Origin: an uncultured Bacillota bacterium
Lineage (GTDB): Bacteria; Bacillota_I; Bacilli_A; RFN20; CAG-826
Direction: 5' to 3'
DNA: 36,068 nt
Assembly: GCA_949287245.1 (NCBI GenBank)
Contig: CASEFL010000010.1
Span: forward strand, 1-36,068
Part shown: positions 1-8,193 of the stretch, one piece after another
Numbering within the stretch: position 1 is the stretch's first letter
Layout: each line of letters opens with the position of its first letter
Notes under the pieces: generated by a model
Database searches by the model: none
The model's input: the letters and a program-made list of their open reading frames with translations, nothing else
Told to the model about the DNA's origin: nothing
Made by a program: the position numbers and the translations under genes

Positions 1-358
1 CTTCCAAGGGTTTGGCTGTTCGCCAATTAAAGTGGTACGCGAGCTGGGTTCAAAACGTCGTGAGACAGTTTGGTCCCTATCTGTCGTGGGCGTAGGAAAC
101 TTGAAGGGTCTGGTCTCTAGTACGAGAGGACCGAGATCAACGAAGCACTGGTACACCGGTTGTCGCGCCAGCGGCACGGCCGGGTGGCTACCTTCGGAAG
201 AGATAAACGCTGAAAGCATCTAAGCGTGAAGCTCGCCCTAAGATGAGGTTTCCCATCCTTTATGGAGTAAGGGCCCCCCAATGTCAGGGGGTTGATAGGT
301 TGGATCTGTAAGCGCGGTGACGCGTTCAGGAGACCAATACTAATAGCCCGAGGATTTC
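1..358 (+). rRNA. 23S ribosomal RNA, 3' end (partial)
   Basis: The first 358 bases are the 3' end of 23S rRNA. The sarcin-ricin loop is visible near 116-132 (AGTACGAGAGGACCG), and the typical terminal segment with CCAATACTAATAGCCCGAGG lies just before the end. The 5' part is outside the window. The exact 3' end is estimated by analogy with Bacillus 23S and may be off by a few bases. An 85-base spacer without a tRNA separates it from the 5S gene. Confidence 0.95.
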
Positions 359-443
359 TTATCGATTCATTCTTTATAAGTCGATATCTATATGCAGGAA
401 AGAGCAAATAACGTGTTCGGTTTTTAAAGAGCACAGGAAAAAA

Positions 444-560
444 GCAGTCCGGTGATGTTGGCGCGGTGGCCATACCCGTTCCCATCCCGAACACGGAAGT
501 CAAGCACCGCAGTGGCGATGATAGCCCCCTTGGGGCGAAAGTAGCGCGTTGCCGGGCTGC
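444..560 (+). rRNA. 5S ribosomal RNA
   Basis: This 117-base gene has the conserved 5S core (CCCGTTCCCATCCCGAACACGG) and a terminal stem, GCAGTCCGG (444-452) with CCGGGCTGC (552-560), that pairs along its full length with one G-U. It follows the 23S end in the usual rRNA operon order, and a hairpin terminator follows immediately. Confidence 0.95.
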
Positions 561-562
561 TA

Positions 563-586
563 GCCTCTCAACTGAGAGGCTTTTTT
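563..586 (+). terminator. rRNA operon terminator
   Basis: A perfect 8-bp stem, GCCTCTCA/TGAGAGGC with a two-base loop, is followed by six T. It lies 2 bases after the 5S stem. The next gene's -10 box starts 13 bases later. Confidence 0.9.
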
Positions 587-598
587 CATAGAAATGAA

Positions 599-604
599 TA
601 TAAT
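599..604 (+). promoter_or_regulatory. -10 box for the 137-aa gene (leaderless)
   Basis: An exact TATAAT ends 6 bases before the ATG at 611, so the expected start of transcription (7 bases past the box) is the A of the start codon. No ribosome binding site is present. No convincing -35 box is seen; that region falls inside the preceding terminator. Confidence 0.6.
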
Positions 605-610
605 ATACAT

Positions 611-1024
611 ATGAATTCGTTTATATATCGGACAATTCCTCGTTTCTCTTTCATCGGAAAGAAAAGAAAAACAATTGAAGAGGCGTGGGGAGAGGTTGAA
701 GATCACCTTCATGAAGTTTTAAAAAATCTCGAGATTGATAAAGGGGGTCCAATTTATATTGGCTGTCCTTTTGAAGAGGGTTATCTAGCAGGATTTTTGG
801 GAAAATTAAATGTTTCCTCTTTGCCAAAAGGCTGGGAACTTTATGAAATTTCTGAGGGAGAATATGTTTTTTTAGAAATGGAAGAGGACCGTGAGAACAC
901 CCTTTTTCTCTTAAAAGAAGAAGCGTTAAAGAAAGGCGTTTCTCTTCTTGATCCCCCTTTTGATGTCGCTTATGGAGGAAAAGCTTATCTTGCCTATCCT
1001 CTTTCTTCTCCGCGAAATTGTTAA
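611..1024 (+). CDS. Small GyrI-like (effector-binding-like) protein, uncertain
   Basis: A 137-residue soluble protein with no signal peptide or membrane segment. The middle and C-terminal parts (about residues 60-130) read like a GyrI/AraC effector-binding fold: a strand with ExxEGEYVFLE, a helix, then a final strand pair. I judge this by pattern only, so the function (binding of a small ligand, perhaps) is inference. There is no DNA-binding domain. The ATG at 611 is the first of the frame; the next Met is internal (near residue 90). There is no ribosome binding site, and the -10 box abuts the start, pointing to leaderless translation. It stands alone between the rRNA terminator and the Asp23 gene, with no clear terminator after it. 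Base use resembles its neighbours. Confidence 0.7.
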   Translation: MNSFIYRTIPRFSFIGKKRKTIEEAWGEVEDHLHEVLKNLEIDKGGPIYIGCPFEEGYLAGFLGKLNVSSLPKGWELYEISEGEYVFLEMEEDRENTLFLLKEEALKKGVSLLDPPFDVAYGGKAYLAYPLSSPRNC

Positions 1025-1100
1025 ATCTTCGATATTGTGCGGATTTTTTTGGGGTTTATTCTTAGGATAAAGCGTGCGATAATGCAAAGTGAGGCAAGTT

Positions 1101-1451
1101 ATGGATAAAAAGAAAGAACCAAAAACACTCATTCGAATCTCAGATGATGTCATTTCGGAAGTGGCAAAGGAAGCGGCGTCGATGTGTTATGGGGTTACGG
1201 GTGTAGCGACAAAGAAAAGTGATGGTTTGTCTTCTCTTCTTTCAACAGGGAAAGACTTTAAAGGGGTTATTGTCCGTAATAAAGGAAAAGACGGAATTGA
1301 AGTGGACATTTATGTCATTCTTGCCTATGGCTTAAAAGTAACGGAAGTTATATCCGCGATCCAAAATCAAGTTGCTTTTGCTTTAAAACAGAAATTATCG
1401 TTGCCTTTATTAAAGGTTAATGTTTTTGTCGAAGATATTAAGGAAGTTTAA
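1101..1451 (+). CDS. Asp23/Gls24 (DUF322) family protein, YloU-like
   Basis: A 116-residue protein of the Asp23/Gls24 family. It has the typical N-terminal strand-helix (RISDDVISEVAKEAA), the CYGVTGV segment and a C-terminal VNVFVEDI strand. Family members are small cytosolic proteins linked to envelope homeostasis; the exact biochemical role is not settled. Its place directly before the fakA-like gene matches yloU-yloV in Bacillus and supports the call. I chose ATG 1101 because GAGG at 1091-1094 sits 6 bases upstream. A GTG at 1089 is in frame but would lie at the predicted transcript start from a GATAAT box at 1078-1083. Only 6 bases separate its stop from the next gene, so the two are almost certainly cotranscribed. 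Confidence 0.92.
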   Translation: MDKKKEPKTLIRISDDVISEVAKEAASMCYGVTGVATKKSDGLSSLLSTGKDFKGVIVRNKGKDGIEVDIYVILAYGLKVTEVISAIQNQVAFALKQKLSLPLLKVNVFVEDIKEV

Positions 1452-1457
1452 TTCGTT

Positions 1458-3149
1458 ATGAAAACCATAAATGGACAACTCTTAAAAAAGTTACTCATTT
1501 CTGGGGCAAACAATTTATACAATCACTACCCAGAAATTGACCAATTAAATGTCTTCCCGGTGCCTGATGGGGATACAGGGATGAATATGAACCTTACTTT
1601 ACGAAGTGGGGTAAAAGAAATCGTCAATAAAAGTGATGTTGCTGTCGGGACGATTGCCGATAGTTTTGCCGATGGCGTATTTAATGGTGCACGAGGGAAT
1701 AGTGGTTCCATTACTTCACAAATTTTCCGTGGTTTTGCCGATTCTTTAAAAGGAAAAAGCGAGGCGAAAGTAAGCGATATTGATGAAGCCTTCCGCCAAG
1801 GAAAAACAACTGCCTATCGCGTTGTTGAAAAACCAGTGGAAGGAACCATTCTTACCGTCATTCGTGAAAGCAGTGAGAGAGCCCATGAAAAAGTAAAGAA
1901 AGAACATTCTTTAGAAGATTATTTTGCTCTTTTAGTAAAAGAAGCCCAAATAAGTTTAGAACATACCCCTGATCTTCTCCCTGTTTTAAAACAGGTGGGT
2001 GTTGTGGACTCTGGTGGTGCTGGGTTAGTAACGATTTTAGAAGGCATGTTAAGTGCTTTAGAGGGTCGTTTTGTTGAACGGAACGAAGAAGCTCCAGAAA
2101 GTAGCAGTTCTTCTTCCTATACGCCTCCTTCTGCCTATGCGGGAGCCCAGCTTAGCGAAGATGAAGAAGGTTGGGGTTATTGTACGCAGTTTATGCTGCG
2201 TCTTGGTACCCCAGAAGAAGGGAAGCGTCCTTTCTTTGAAGAGAAGTTTGCAAATTTCCTAAAAACACATGGAAAGTCCCTTGTTTTTATGCGGAATGGG
2301 GATTTTGTTAAAGTTCACGTGCATACTTTAACTCCAGGAAAAATGCTTAATTACGCCCAAAATTACGGAGAATTTGTCACGATTGTGATTGAGAATATGT
2401 CGGAAGAACACCGGAATATTCAAGAAGGACATACGGCAACAGATTTCTCTCACGTGGAGAAAAAGGTGGACACTCCTTTCAAAGAATTTGGTCTTATCGC
2501 GGTTTCTAGTGGTCCTGGGCTTGATCAAATGTTTAAAGATTCTGGGGTTGATCAAATCGTTTCAGGTGGACAAACCATGAATCCTTCCACCGAGGACTTC
2601 TTAAAAGCAATTGATGCCTGTCATGCGAAAAATATTTTTATTCTTCCGAATAATTCAAATATTGTCATGGCCGCTTCTCAAGCCTGCGATAAAGTGGAAG
2701 GAACGGAAATTAGCGCACGTGTCATTCCTTCAAAAACAATTCTTCAAGGGCTTGTTGCTTGTTCGATGTATAGTCAAAGTGGCGATCCTGAACAAATTTA
2801 TGACGATATGAAATCGGTATTAAAAGAGATGCGTGGTGGTTCGGTAACTTACGCGATTAAAGATGCTGATATTGGAGGAATTCATATTACCAAAGATTAT
2901 TATCTTTCGATTAAAGATGATAAGGGCTTGGTGGCTTGTTTAAAGGATAAAGAGGAAGCGTTATTTTCTTTAGTAGAAGCTCTTGTTAACGAAGATAGTG
3001 CCAGCGTTACAATTATTTATGGAAGTGACGTAAAAGAAGAAGATACTCTTTCTATTCAAAAGAACTTAGAAGAAAAATTTCCTGATTTAGAAATTAATAT
3101 CCAAAATGGTGGACAGCCTGTTTACTCCTTCCTTGTAGGAGTAGATTAA
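1458..3149 (+). CDS. fakA: DAK-domain kinase, fatty acid kinase subunit A-like (YloV)
   Basis: A 563-residue protein that in Firmicutes phosphorylates fatty acids carried by a FakB protein, feeding acyl-phosphate into phospholipid synthesis. The N-terminal DhaL-type domain carries PVPDGDTGMN (residues 34-43), whose Asp residues bind Mg-ADP, and GARGNSGSITSQIFRG. The C-terminal half has the SGGQTMNPSTEDFL motif and a segment on NNSNI that is typical of the family. A Ser-rich linker is present near residues 213-222. No fakB lies in the window, so the partner is elsewhere. The gene follows the Asp23 gene and ends in a strong terminator. plsX, the next step for acyl-phosphate, is nearby at 5210. 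Length matches B. subtilis YloV (about 550). Confidence 0.92.
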   Translation: MKTINGQLLKKLLISGANNLYNHYPEIDQLNVFPVPDGDTGMNMNLTLRSGVKEIVNKSDVAVGTIADSFADGVFNGARGNSGSITSQIFRGFADSLKGKSEAKVSDIDEAFRQGKTTAYRVVEKPVEGTILTVIRESSERAHEKVKKEHSLEDYFALLVKEAQISLEHTPDLLPVLKQVGVVDSGGAGLVTILEGMLSALEGRFVERNEEAPESSSSSSYTPPSAYAGAQLSEDEEGWGYCTQFMLRLGTPEEGKRPFFEEKFANFLKTHGKSLVFMRNGDFVKVHVHTLTPGKMLNYAQNYGEFVTIVIENMSEEHRNIQEGHTATDFSHVEKKVDTPFKEFGLIAVSSGPGLDQMFKDSGVDQIVSGGQTMNPSTEDFLKAIDACHAKNIFILPNNSNIVMAASQACDKVEGTEISARVIPSKTILQGLVACSMYSQSGDPEQIYDDMKSVLKEMRGGSVTYAIKDADIGGIHITKDYYLSIKDDKGLVACLKDKEEALFSLVEALVNEDSASVTIIYGSDVKEEDTLSIQKNLEEKFPDLEINIQNGGQPVYSFLVGVD

Positions 3150-3154
3150 GAAAG

Positions 3155-3178
3155 ACGACTCTTCGAGAGTCGTTTTTT
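3155..3178 (+). terminator. Terminator after fakA
   Basis: An 8-bp stem, ACGACTCT/AGAGTCGT with a TCG loop, is followed by a T run. The recG -10 box begins 4 bases after the run, so the two signals are packed end to end. Confidence 0.9.
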
Positions 3179-3181
3179 CTT

Positions 3182-3187
3182 TATAAT
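3182..3187 (+). promoter_or_regulatory. -10 box for recG (leaderless)
   Basis: An exact TATAAT is followed by six bases (GGAGGC) and then the ATG at 3194, so the predicted transcript starts on the start codon. The GGAGG looks like a ribosome binding site but lies 1 base from the ATG, too close to work as one, and most of it would not be in the mRNA. Confidence 0.65.
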
Positions 3188-3193
3188 GGAGGC

Positions 3194-5167
3194 ATGAAAA
3201 AAACCTTACTTCCTCCTACTGTTATCAAAGGCGGTTTCCTAAACGAAGAATCCGTCTTAACGCATTTACCAAAACGTTATGAAGATTTTCATTTCACGCC
3301 GCTAAAATCCTTTTATCAAGAAAAGGAGCGCGTTGTTTTTAAAGGAAGGATTATCAAGGGTTCATTTCGTTTCACGCGTTTTTATAAGCGAAGTTTAATT
3401 TCTTTTTCTTTTGAAAGAGAAGATGGATGTATTTTTCATGTCGAAGCGTGGAATCGCGACTACCTTCTTCATCAAAAAGAAGAGATGGAGATGTTATTAA
3501 CCGGTTTTTACGAAAGAAAAAGAAAGTCCATCCGTTTGGAAAATTTGATTAAAGTTCCTATGAAAGAAGAAAGTCTTTTAAAAGGAATTTATCATTTGCC
3601 AGAATGCATTTCCCAAGCAACCTTTCGTCAAACCGTAAAAGGAATCTTTGAGAAAAAAGGAGAAGAAATTTGCGATGTAATTCCCGAAAAATATCGCTTG
3701 AAATATCGTCTTCTTCATAGAAAAGATGCCTTGTGGTATGCACATTTCCCCAAAAACAAAGAAGAAGTTCATCAAGCATTACGAACTTTAAAATACGAAG
3801 AAGCTTTACGTTTTGAATGTGCAAATGAACTCATTAAAGGGGAAAACTACCGTTTACAAAAAGAAAATCTTCGAGAAATGGATAAGGAAAAGATTGCTTC
3901 TTTTATTAAAAATCTTCCTTATTCTTTATTAGAAGATCAACGGCAAGCCTTTCGCGAAATTTATCGTGATTTAGAGAAAAAAGGCGTAATGTATCGTCTT
4001 TTGCAAGGAGATGTAGGGACAGGGAAAACCTTAGTGGCTGCTCTTGCCTGCTTTGCCAATAGTACTAGACGCGCTCAAAGTGCACTTATGGCCCCAACGG
4101 AATCATTAGCTAGACAGCACTATCGGACTTTTCAGGAACTCTTTGCGAATACTCCTTTAAAAATAGCCCTTCTTACCGGTTCTACTCCTTTAACCGAAAA
4201 AAGAGAAATTCTTACGGATTTATATGCGGGAGAAATTGATATTTTAATTGGCACACATTCCTTATTTTCAAAAAGCGTTCGTTATTTAAATTTAGGGCTA
4301 GTAATTATTGATGAACAACATAAATTTGGCGTTAACCAAAGAAGCAGTTTATTAGGAAAGGGGGAACATTCCGACCTTCTTTTGATGAGTGCTACCCCTA
4401 TCCCGCGAACTTTAAGTCTGGCTTTATTTGGCAATATGGATATTTCTACTCTTCATGAATTTCCGCACGGCATAAGAAAAGTAACAACGAAAATTTTCTC
4501 TCCCGATGATCCTACTATTTTAGAGACTGTATTGTCGATGCTTGATGAAAAACGCCAAATATACATTGTTCTTCCCCATATTGAAGGTGAAAGCGCTCTC
4601 ATATCAGTGAAAAAACTATACGAACAGTTTCAAAAACTTTTTCCTAGCGAATGTATTTTGCTCCATGGGAAGATGAGTCAAGAAGAGAAAAACGAGGCAG
4701 AGAACTGTTTCCGTGAAGGGGAAAAGCACATTCTTATTGCTACCTCTTTAGTCGAAGTTGGTTTAGATGTACCTAATGCTGGGTTAATGATCATATATCA
4801 CGCTTCTTCTTTTTCTTTATCAAGTATTCATCAACTTCGTGGGAGAGTAGGAAGAGATGGGAAAAAGGCTTATTGTTATTTGGTGGATGAAGGAAGCGAA
4901 GAAGGAGAAAAGCTTAAGATTCTAGAAAAAAATAACGATGGATTTGCTATATCGGAAGCAGATTTATCCTTAAGAGGTCCGGGAGATTTTATTGGAGTAC
5001 GACAAGCTGGCCTTCCTGAGTTTAATTATTGTAATGTGGTAAATGATGTGAAGATTTTTGATTGCGCCCTAGAAGATGCCAAGGAAATTCTTAACGATAA
5101 TTCTTATAAAGACTCTCTTCTTCTTGAAGAGGCAAAAGAAGATAGCATGGGTCATTTCCTTTCATAG
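3194..5167 (+). CDS. recG: ATP-dependent DNA helicase RecG
   Basis: A 657-residue branch-migrating helicase that remodels stalled forks and Holliday junctions. Helicase motifs are in order: Walker A GDVGTGKT (about residues 273-280), DEQHKFGVNQR from D373, SATPIPRT, HGKM, SLVEVGLDVPNA and LRGRVGRDG. The N-terminal wedge/OB region spans roughly residues 20-150. The extreme N-terminus is short: after LLPPTVIKGG it goes straight to LTHLPKRYEDF, so about a dozen residues of the usual KGVG helix-hairpin-helix are missing. No upstream in-frame start would restore it, because the terminator and promoter lie there. The start is leaderless. The next gene, plsX, begins 42 bases downstream with its own -10-like TATACT (5188-5193). 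recG-plsX adjacency is conserved in Bacilli. Confidence 0.97.
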   Translation: MKKTLLPPTVIKGGFLNEESVLTHLPKRYEDFHFTPLKSFYQEKERVVFKGRIIKGSFRFTRFYKRSLISFSFEREDGCIFHVEAWNRDYLLHQKEEMEMLLTGFYERKRKSIRLENLIKVPMKEESLLKGIYHLPECISQATFRQTVKGIFEKKGEEICDVIPEKYRLKYRLLHRKDALWYAHFPKNKEEVHQALRTLKYEEALRFECANELIKGENYRLQKENLREMDKEKIASFIKNLPYSLLEDQRQAFREIYRDLEKKGVMYRLLQGDVGTGKTLVAALACFANSTRRAQSALMAPTESLARQHYRTFQELFANTPLKIALLTGSTPLTEKREILTDLYAGEIDILIGTHSLFSKSVRYLNLGLVIIDEQHKFGVNQRSSLLGKGEHSDLLLMSATPIPRTLSLALFGNMDISTLHEFPHGIRKVTTKIFSPDDPTILETVLSMLDEKRQIYIVLPHIEGESALISVKKLYEQFQKLFPSECILLHGKMSQEEKNEAENCFREGEKHILIATSLVEVGLDVPNAGLMIIYHASSFSLSSIHQLRGRVGRDGKKAYCYLVDEGSEEGEKLKILEKNNDGFAISEADLSLRGPGDFIGVRQAGLPEFNYCNVVNDVKIFDCALEDAKEILNDNSYKDSLLLEEAKEDSMGHFLS

Positions 5168-5209
5168 AGAGAGGAAGAAAGTTAGGGTATACTAAGAAAG
5201 GGTGAGGAT

Positions 5210-6190
5210 ATGAAATTAGTAATTGATATGATGGGCTCCGATTTAGGGGCAAAAATGGCAAAAGAAGGGGTCGAACTCTTTTTAAAAAATCATCAAGATG
5301 TTGAAATTTATGCCGTTGGGAAAAAAGAGGAACTTACAGACTTAAAAGGAGTCAACCTTGTTGAGGCAAAGGATATCTTACCAATGGATGCGGGTCCTTT
5401 GGATGTCATGCGTAAGAAAGATAGTTCAATGACCAAAGCCTTATTTTTAACAAAAGAACTTGGGGCAGATGCAGTTATCTCTGCAGGCGGAACCGGGGCC
5501 TTTTTAAGTGCCGCAACCTTAATCTTAAAAAAAGCGCCGCATGTCTTGCGTCCTGCTCTTGCAGCATCTTTTCCTAATTTTCGAAAAGGTGGACATGTAA
5601 TTTGTTTGGATATTGGGGCTAGTAATGAGAATTCTCCGGAAGAAATTGCCCAATTTGCCTTAATGGGCGCAATTTATCAACGGGCAGTGTATTCTCTTTC
5701 TCATGTAAAAGTTGCCCTTTTAGCCAACGGTACCGAAGAAGGAAAAGGATCGCCAGAAGGAAAAAAAGCCTTTCAATTATTAAAAGAAAATCCTTCTTCT
5801 TTGTATGAATTTATTGGCAATGTGGAAGGAAAGGATGTTTTAGAAGGGGAAGCGGATGTTATTGTTACCGATGGCTTTTCTGGGAACATTCTTTTAAAGT
5901 CTACTGAAGGAGCAGCCAAAGCCATGGGCCATCTTTTAAAGAAAGCCTTTTTATCTTCTTTCTTTAGTAAGATTGGCTATTTATTTGCCAAAAAAGGCAT
6001 TTCCTCTTTAAAAAGCCAAATGGATCCAGGAGCGATTGGCGGCGCTCTCTTACTCGGAGTCAACGCCCTTGCGGTGAAGGCGCATGGGGCATCTGATGCA
6101 CGGGCCTTTAGTAATGCGATTACTTTGGCTTATCTTTTAGCCAAAGAAGAAACAACAAAAAAGATTATTGATGGATTAAATCATGAGTAA
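5210..6190 (+). CDS. plsX: Phosphate acyltransferase PlsX
   Basis: A 326-residue enzyme that turns acyl-ACP into acyl-phosphate, the donor for PlsY in phosphatidic acid synthesis. Family marks are DMMGSD at the N-terminus (usually D-x-MGGD), the SAGGTGAFL segment, and DVIVTDGFSGNILLKSTEG near residues 216-234. The start ATG 5210 has AAAGGG at 5197-5202 with 7-base spacing, plus a GAGG very close to the start. A TATACT box at 5188-5193 would give a leader of about 10 bases. It overlaps rnc by 8 bases. In Bacillus the genes fabD, fabG and acpP sit between plsX and rnc; here they are absent. Confidence 0.97.
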   Translation: MKLVIDMMGSDLGAKMAKEGVELFLKNHQDVEIYAVGKKEELTDLKGVNLVEAKDILPMDAGPLDVMRKKDSSMTKALFLTKELGADAVISAGGTGAFLSAATLILKKAPHVLRPALAASFPNFRKGGHVICLDIGASNENSPEEIAQFALMGAIYQRAVYSLSHVKVALLANGTEEGKGSPEGKKAFQLLKENPSSLYEFIGNVEGKDVLEGEADVIVTDGFSGNILLKSTEGAAKAMGHLLKKAFLSSFFSKIGYLFAKKGISSLKSQMDPGAIGGALLLGVNALAVKAHGASDARAFSNAITLAYLLAKEETTKKIIDGLNHE

Positions 6191-6893
6191 CGATATTCTC
6201 TCTTCTCTTCAGCGCCTGGGGATTTATCCTCGTGATGGGCAACTTAAAAATTATGAACTTGCTTTTACTCATAGTTCCGTAAACGGAATTTTAAAAACAA
6301 AACACCAAGATTATGAACGGTTGGAATTTCTTGGGGACTCTTTGATGGGTTTTTGTGTTTCTGAACTTTGCTATCAATATCACCCTGAACTTCAGCAAGG
6401 GGGCTTATCCACATTAAAAGCCCATTTTATTCGTACAGAAAGCGAGGCTAATTTAGCTCGTCGCTTAGGCCTTTCTGAGTTAATTCGTGTTGGGAGTTCT
6501 TATCAAGGGAATCCCGAAGATAGCGATACTTTATTAGAAGATATATTTGAAAGCTTTTTAGGGGCCTTGCTTTTAGATCAAGGTTTTTCTTTTGCCAGGG
6601 AATTTTTACGAAACATCATGGAAGAAGATATTGCCAAGGCAAAAGTTCAACCAAGCGAAAATCCAAAAAGCGAACTTCAAGAAGTGATTCAGGCAGATCA
6701 CCGCGATAGTGTCAGTTATCGTTTGCTTTCTGAAACTGGGCCTGCTCATGATAAAACCTTTGAAGTTGGAGTGTATTTTGAAGACCAAGAATTAGGAAGA
6801 GGGGAAGGAAAAAGTAAGAAGGAAGCAGAGGTCATGGCAGCGCGTTTCGCCTTAGAAAAACTTGCAGGAATCCGAAAAAAGGAGGGGGAATGA
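6183..6893 (+). CDS. rnc: Ribonuclease III
   Basis: A 236-residue double-strand RNase for rRNA maturation and mRNA turnover. The catalytic signature RLEFLGDSLMGF lies near residues 46-57, and the second acidic site is in LLEDIFESFLGALLLDQG. A C-terminal dsRNA-binding domain follows (about 160-230), with the KKEAEVMAARFALEKL helix. The start overlaps the end of plsX and the stop overlaps ftsY (ATGA), so translation is probably coupled. The smc gene normally found between rnc and ftsY in Bacillus is missing. Confidence 0.97.
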   Translation: MSNDILSSLQRLGIYPRDGQLKNYELAFTHSSVNGILKTKHQDYERLEFLGDSLMGFCVSELCYQYHPELQQGGLSTLKAHFIRTESEANLARRLGLSELIRVGSSYQGNPEDSDTLLEDIFESFLGALLLDQGFSFAREFLRNIMEEDIAKAKVQPSENPKSELQEVIQADHRDSVSYRLLSETGPAHDKTFEVGVYFEDQELGRGEGKSKKEAEVMAARFALEKLAGIRKKEGE

Positions 6894-7876
6894 TGGGGTT
6901 ATTTCGATATTTGAAAGAAAAATTTTCAAAAAAGAAAAGCGCGGAAGAAGAACAAAAACAAGAAATATATGAAGCGGGTTTAAAGAAAAGTCGCGAGGCT
7001 TTTGGAACGAAGTTAAAAGAATTAAATCGTCGTTATCAAAAGGTAAATTCTTCTTATTTTGAAGAATTAGAAGAAATTCTTATTGAAGCGGATGTGGGTG
7101 TTTCTTTGACATTAAAACTTGTGAATGAACTCATGGATAAAAGTCAAAAAGAAGGAATTCATGATCCTACTGTTTTAGAAGAAGAACTTGTGGATTTGAT
7201 GTTTATTGGCTATAGCGAGAAGGGCAGGGATGTCATTAATGAAATTCATTATCAAAAAGAAGGCCCTACCGTCATGCTGGTAGAAGGGGTAAACGGAGTA
7301 GGAAAAACCACAACGATTGCCAAACTTGCCTATCGGGCAATCAAACAAGGAAAGAAAGTTTTATTCGTCGCCGGGGACACTTTTCGCGCTGGAGCAAGAG
7401 AACAATTGTCCATTTGGGCTGAACGCTTAAAATGCGATATTGTTTTAGGAAAAGAAGGAGCAGATCCAGCCTCTTTATGTTATGATGGCGCAAAAAAAGC
7501 TTTAGAAGAAAAGGTTGATTTGTTAATTGTGGATACCGCCGGGCGGTTACAAAATAAACAAAATCTCATGGCAGAACTGGCGAAAATGAAAAAAGTTTTA
7601 TCGCGAGAAATTCCTGGGTCTCCTCATGAAACTTTCTTAATCATCGATGCAACAACTGGACAAAATGGAGTTTCGCAAGCGCGCGCTTTTAAAGAAGTAA
7701 GCGAGGTTACGGGTATTGTTATTACGAAGATGGATGGAACAAGTAAGGGAGGAATTATTCTTTCCATTCGTGATGAACTTGGTGTTCCCGTTCGTTTTAT
7801 TGGTTTAGGAGAAAAAATGGAGGATTTGCGGGAATTTGATTTAGATCATTATCTCCACGCGCTTCTTTTAGGATGA
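6890..7876 (+). CDS. ftsY: Signal recognition particle receptor FtsY
   Basis: A 328-residue GTPase that docks the SRP-ribosome complex at the membrane. A short charged N-terminal region (about residues 1-30, many Lys and Glu) replaces the long A domain of enterobacterial FtsY. The four-helix N domain follows. The G domain has VNGVGKTTT (about residues 134-142), DTAGR from D215, and [10 protein letters not shown]. The start is ATG 6890, with a GGAGGGGG stretch just upstream; an immediate second ATG at 6893 is an alternative. It sits with its partner gene ffh, with ylxM between them. Confidence 0.97.
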   Translation: MMGLFRYLKEKFSKKKSAEEEQKQEIYEAGLKKSREAFGTKLKELNRRYQKVNSSYFEELEEILIEADVGVSLTLKLVNELMDKSQKEGIHDPTVLEEELVDLMFIGYSEKGRDVINEIHYQKEGPTVMLVEGVNGVGKTTTIAKLAYRAIKQGKKVLFVAGDTFRAGAREQLSIWAERLKCDIVLGKEGADPASLCYDGAKKALEEKVDLLIVDTAGRLQNKQNLMAELAKMKKVLSREIPGSPHETFLIIDATTGQNGVSQARAFKEVSEVTGIVITKMDGTSKGGIILSIRDELGVPVRFIGLGEKMEDLREFDLDHYLHALLLG

Positions 7877-8193
7877 TGAAAAAAGAAAGTTTAGAAGAAC
7901 GTTTATTTCTTATTTCTTTATATGACACCTATGGTGTTTTACTAAGTAAAAGCCAAAAAGAGGCTTTTGAAGCTCATTATTTTGCGGATTTGTCTTTTAG
8001 CGAAATTTCTAGTGAACAAGAAATGTCAAGGGCGGCTGTCGCGGACGCTTTAAAAAAGGCTGTAACAAGATTAAAGAAGTGGGAAAAGTGCCTCCATGAA
8101 GTAGAATTAAAAGAAAAAGCACTATGTCTACTAGAAGAGGGAAGCGAACAATCTTTAAAACAATTAAAGGAGTTATTAACACATGGCATTTGA
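7873..8193 (+). CDS. ylxM: YlxM/p13-like putative DNA-binding protein
   Basis: A 106-residue protein of the YlxM (UPF0122) family with a sigma-70 region 4-like helix-turn-helix: YGVLLSKSQKEAFEAHYFADLSFSEIS, then SRAAVADALKKA (about residues 18-62). It usually lies before ffh and is thought to modulate SRP pathway expression or assembly; the mechanism is not clear. ATG 7873 overlaps the ftsY stop as ATGA; ATG 7876 is an equal alternative. It overlaps ffh by 11 bases, which fits coupled translation of ftsY-ylxM-ffh. Confidence 0.93.
   Translation: MMKKESLEERLFLISLYDTYGVLLSKSQKEAFEAHYFADLSFSEISSEQEMSRAAVADALKKAVTRLKKWEKCLHEVELKEKALCLLEEGSEQSLKQLKELLTHGI

Noticed and set aside
32-503. Open frames on both strands over the 23S end and 5S gene
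   Set aside because: They lie within clear rRNA sequence and have no protein-like features.
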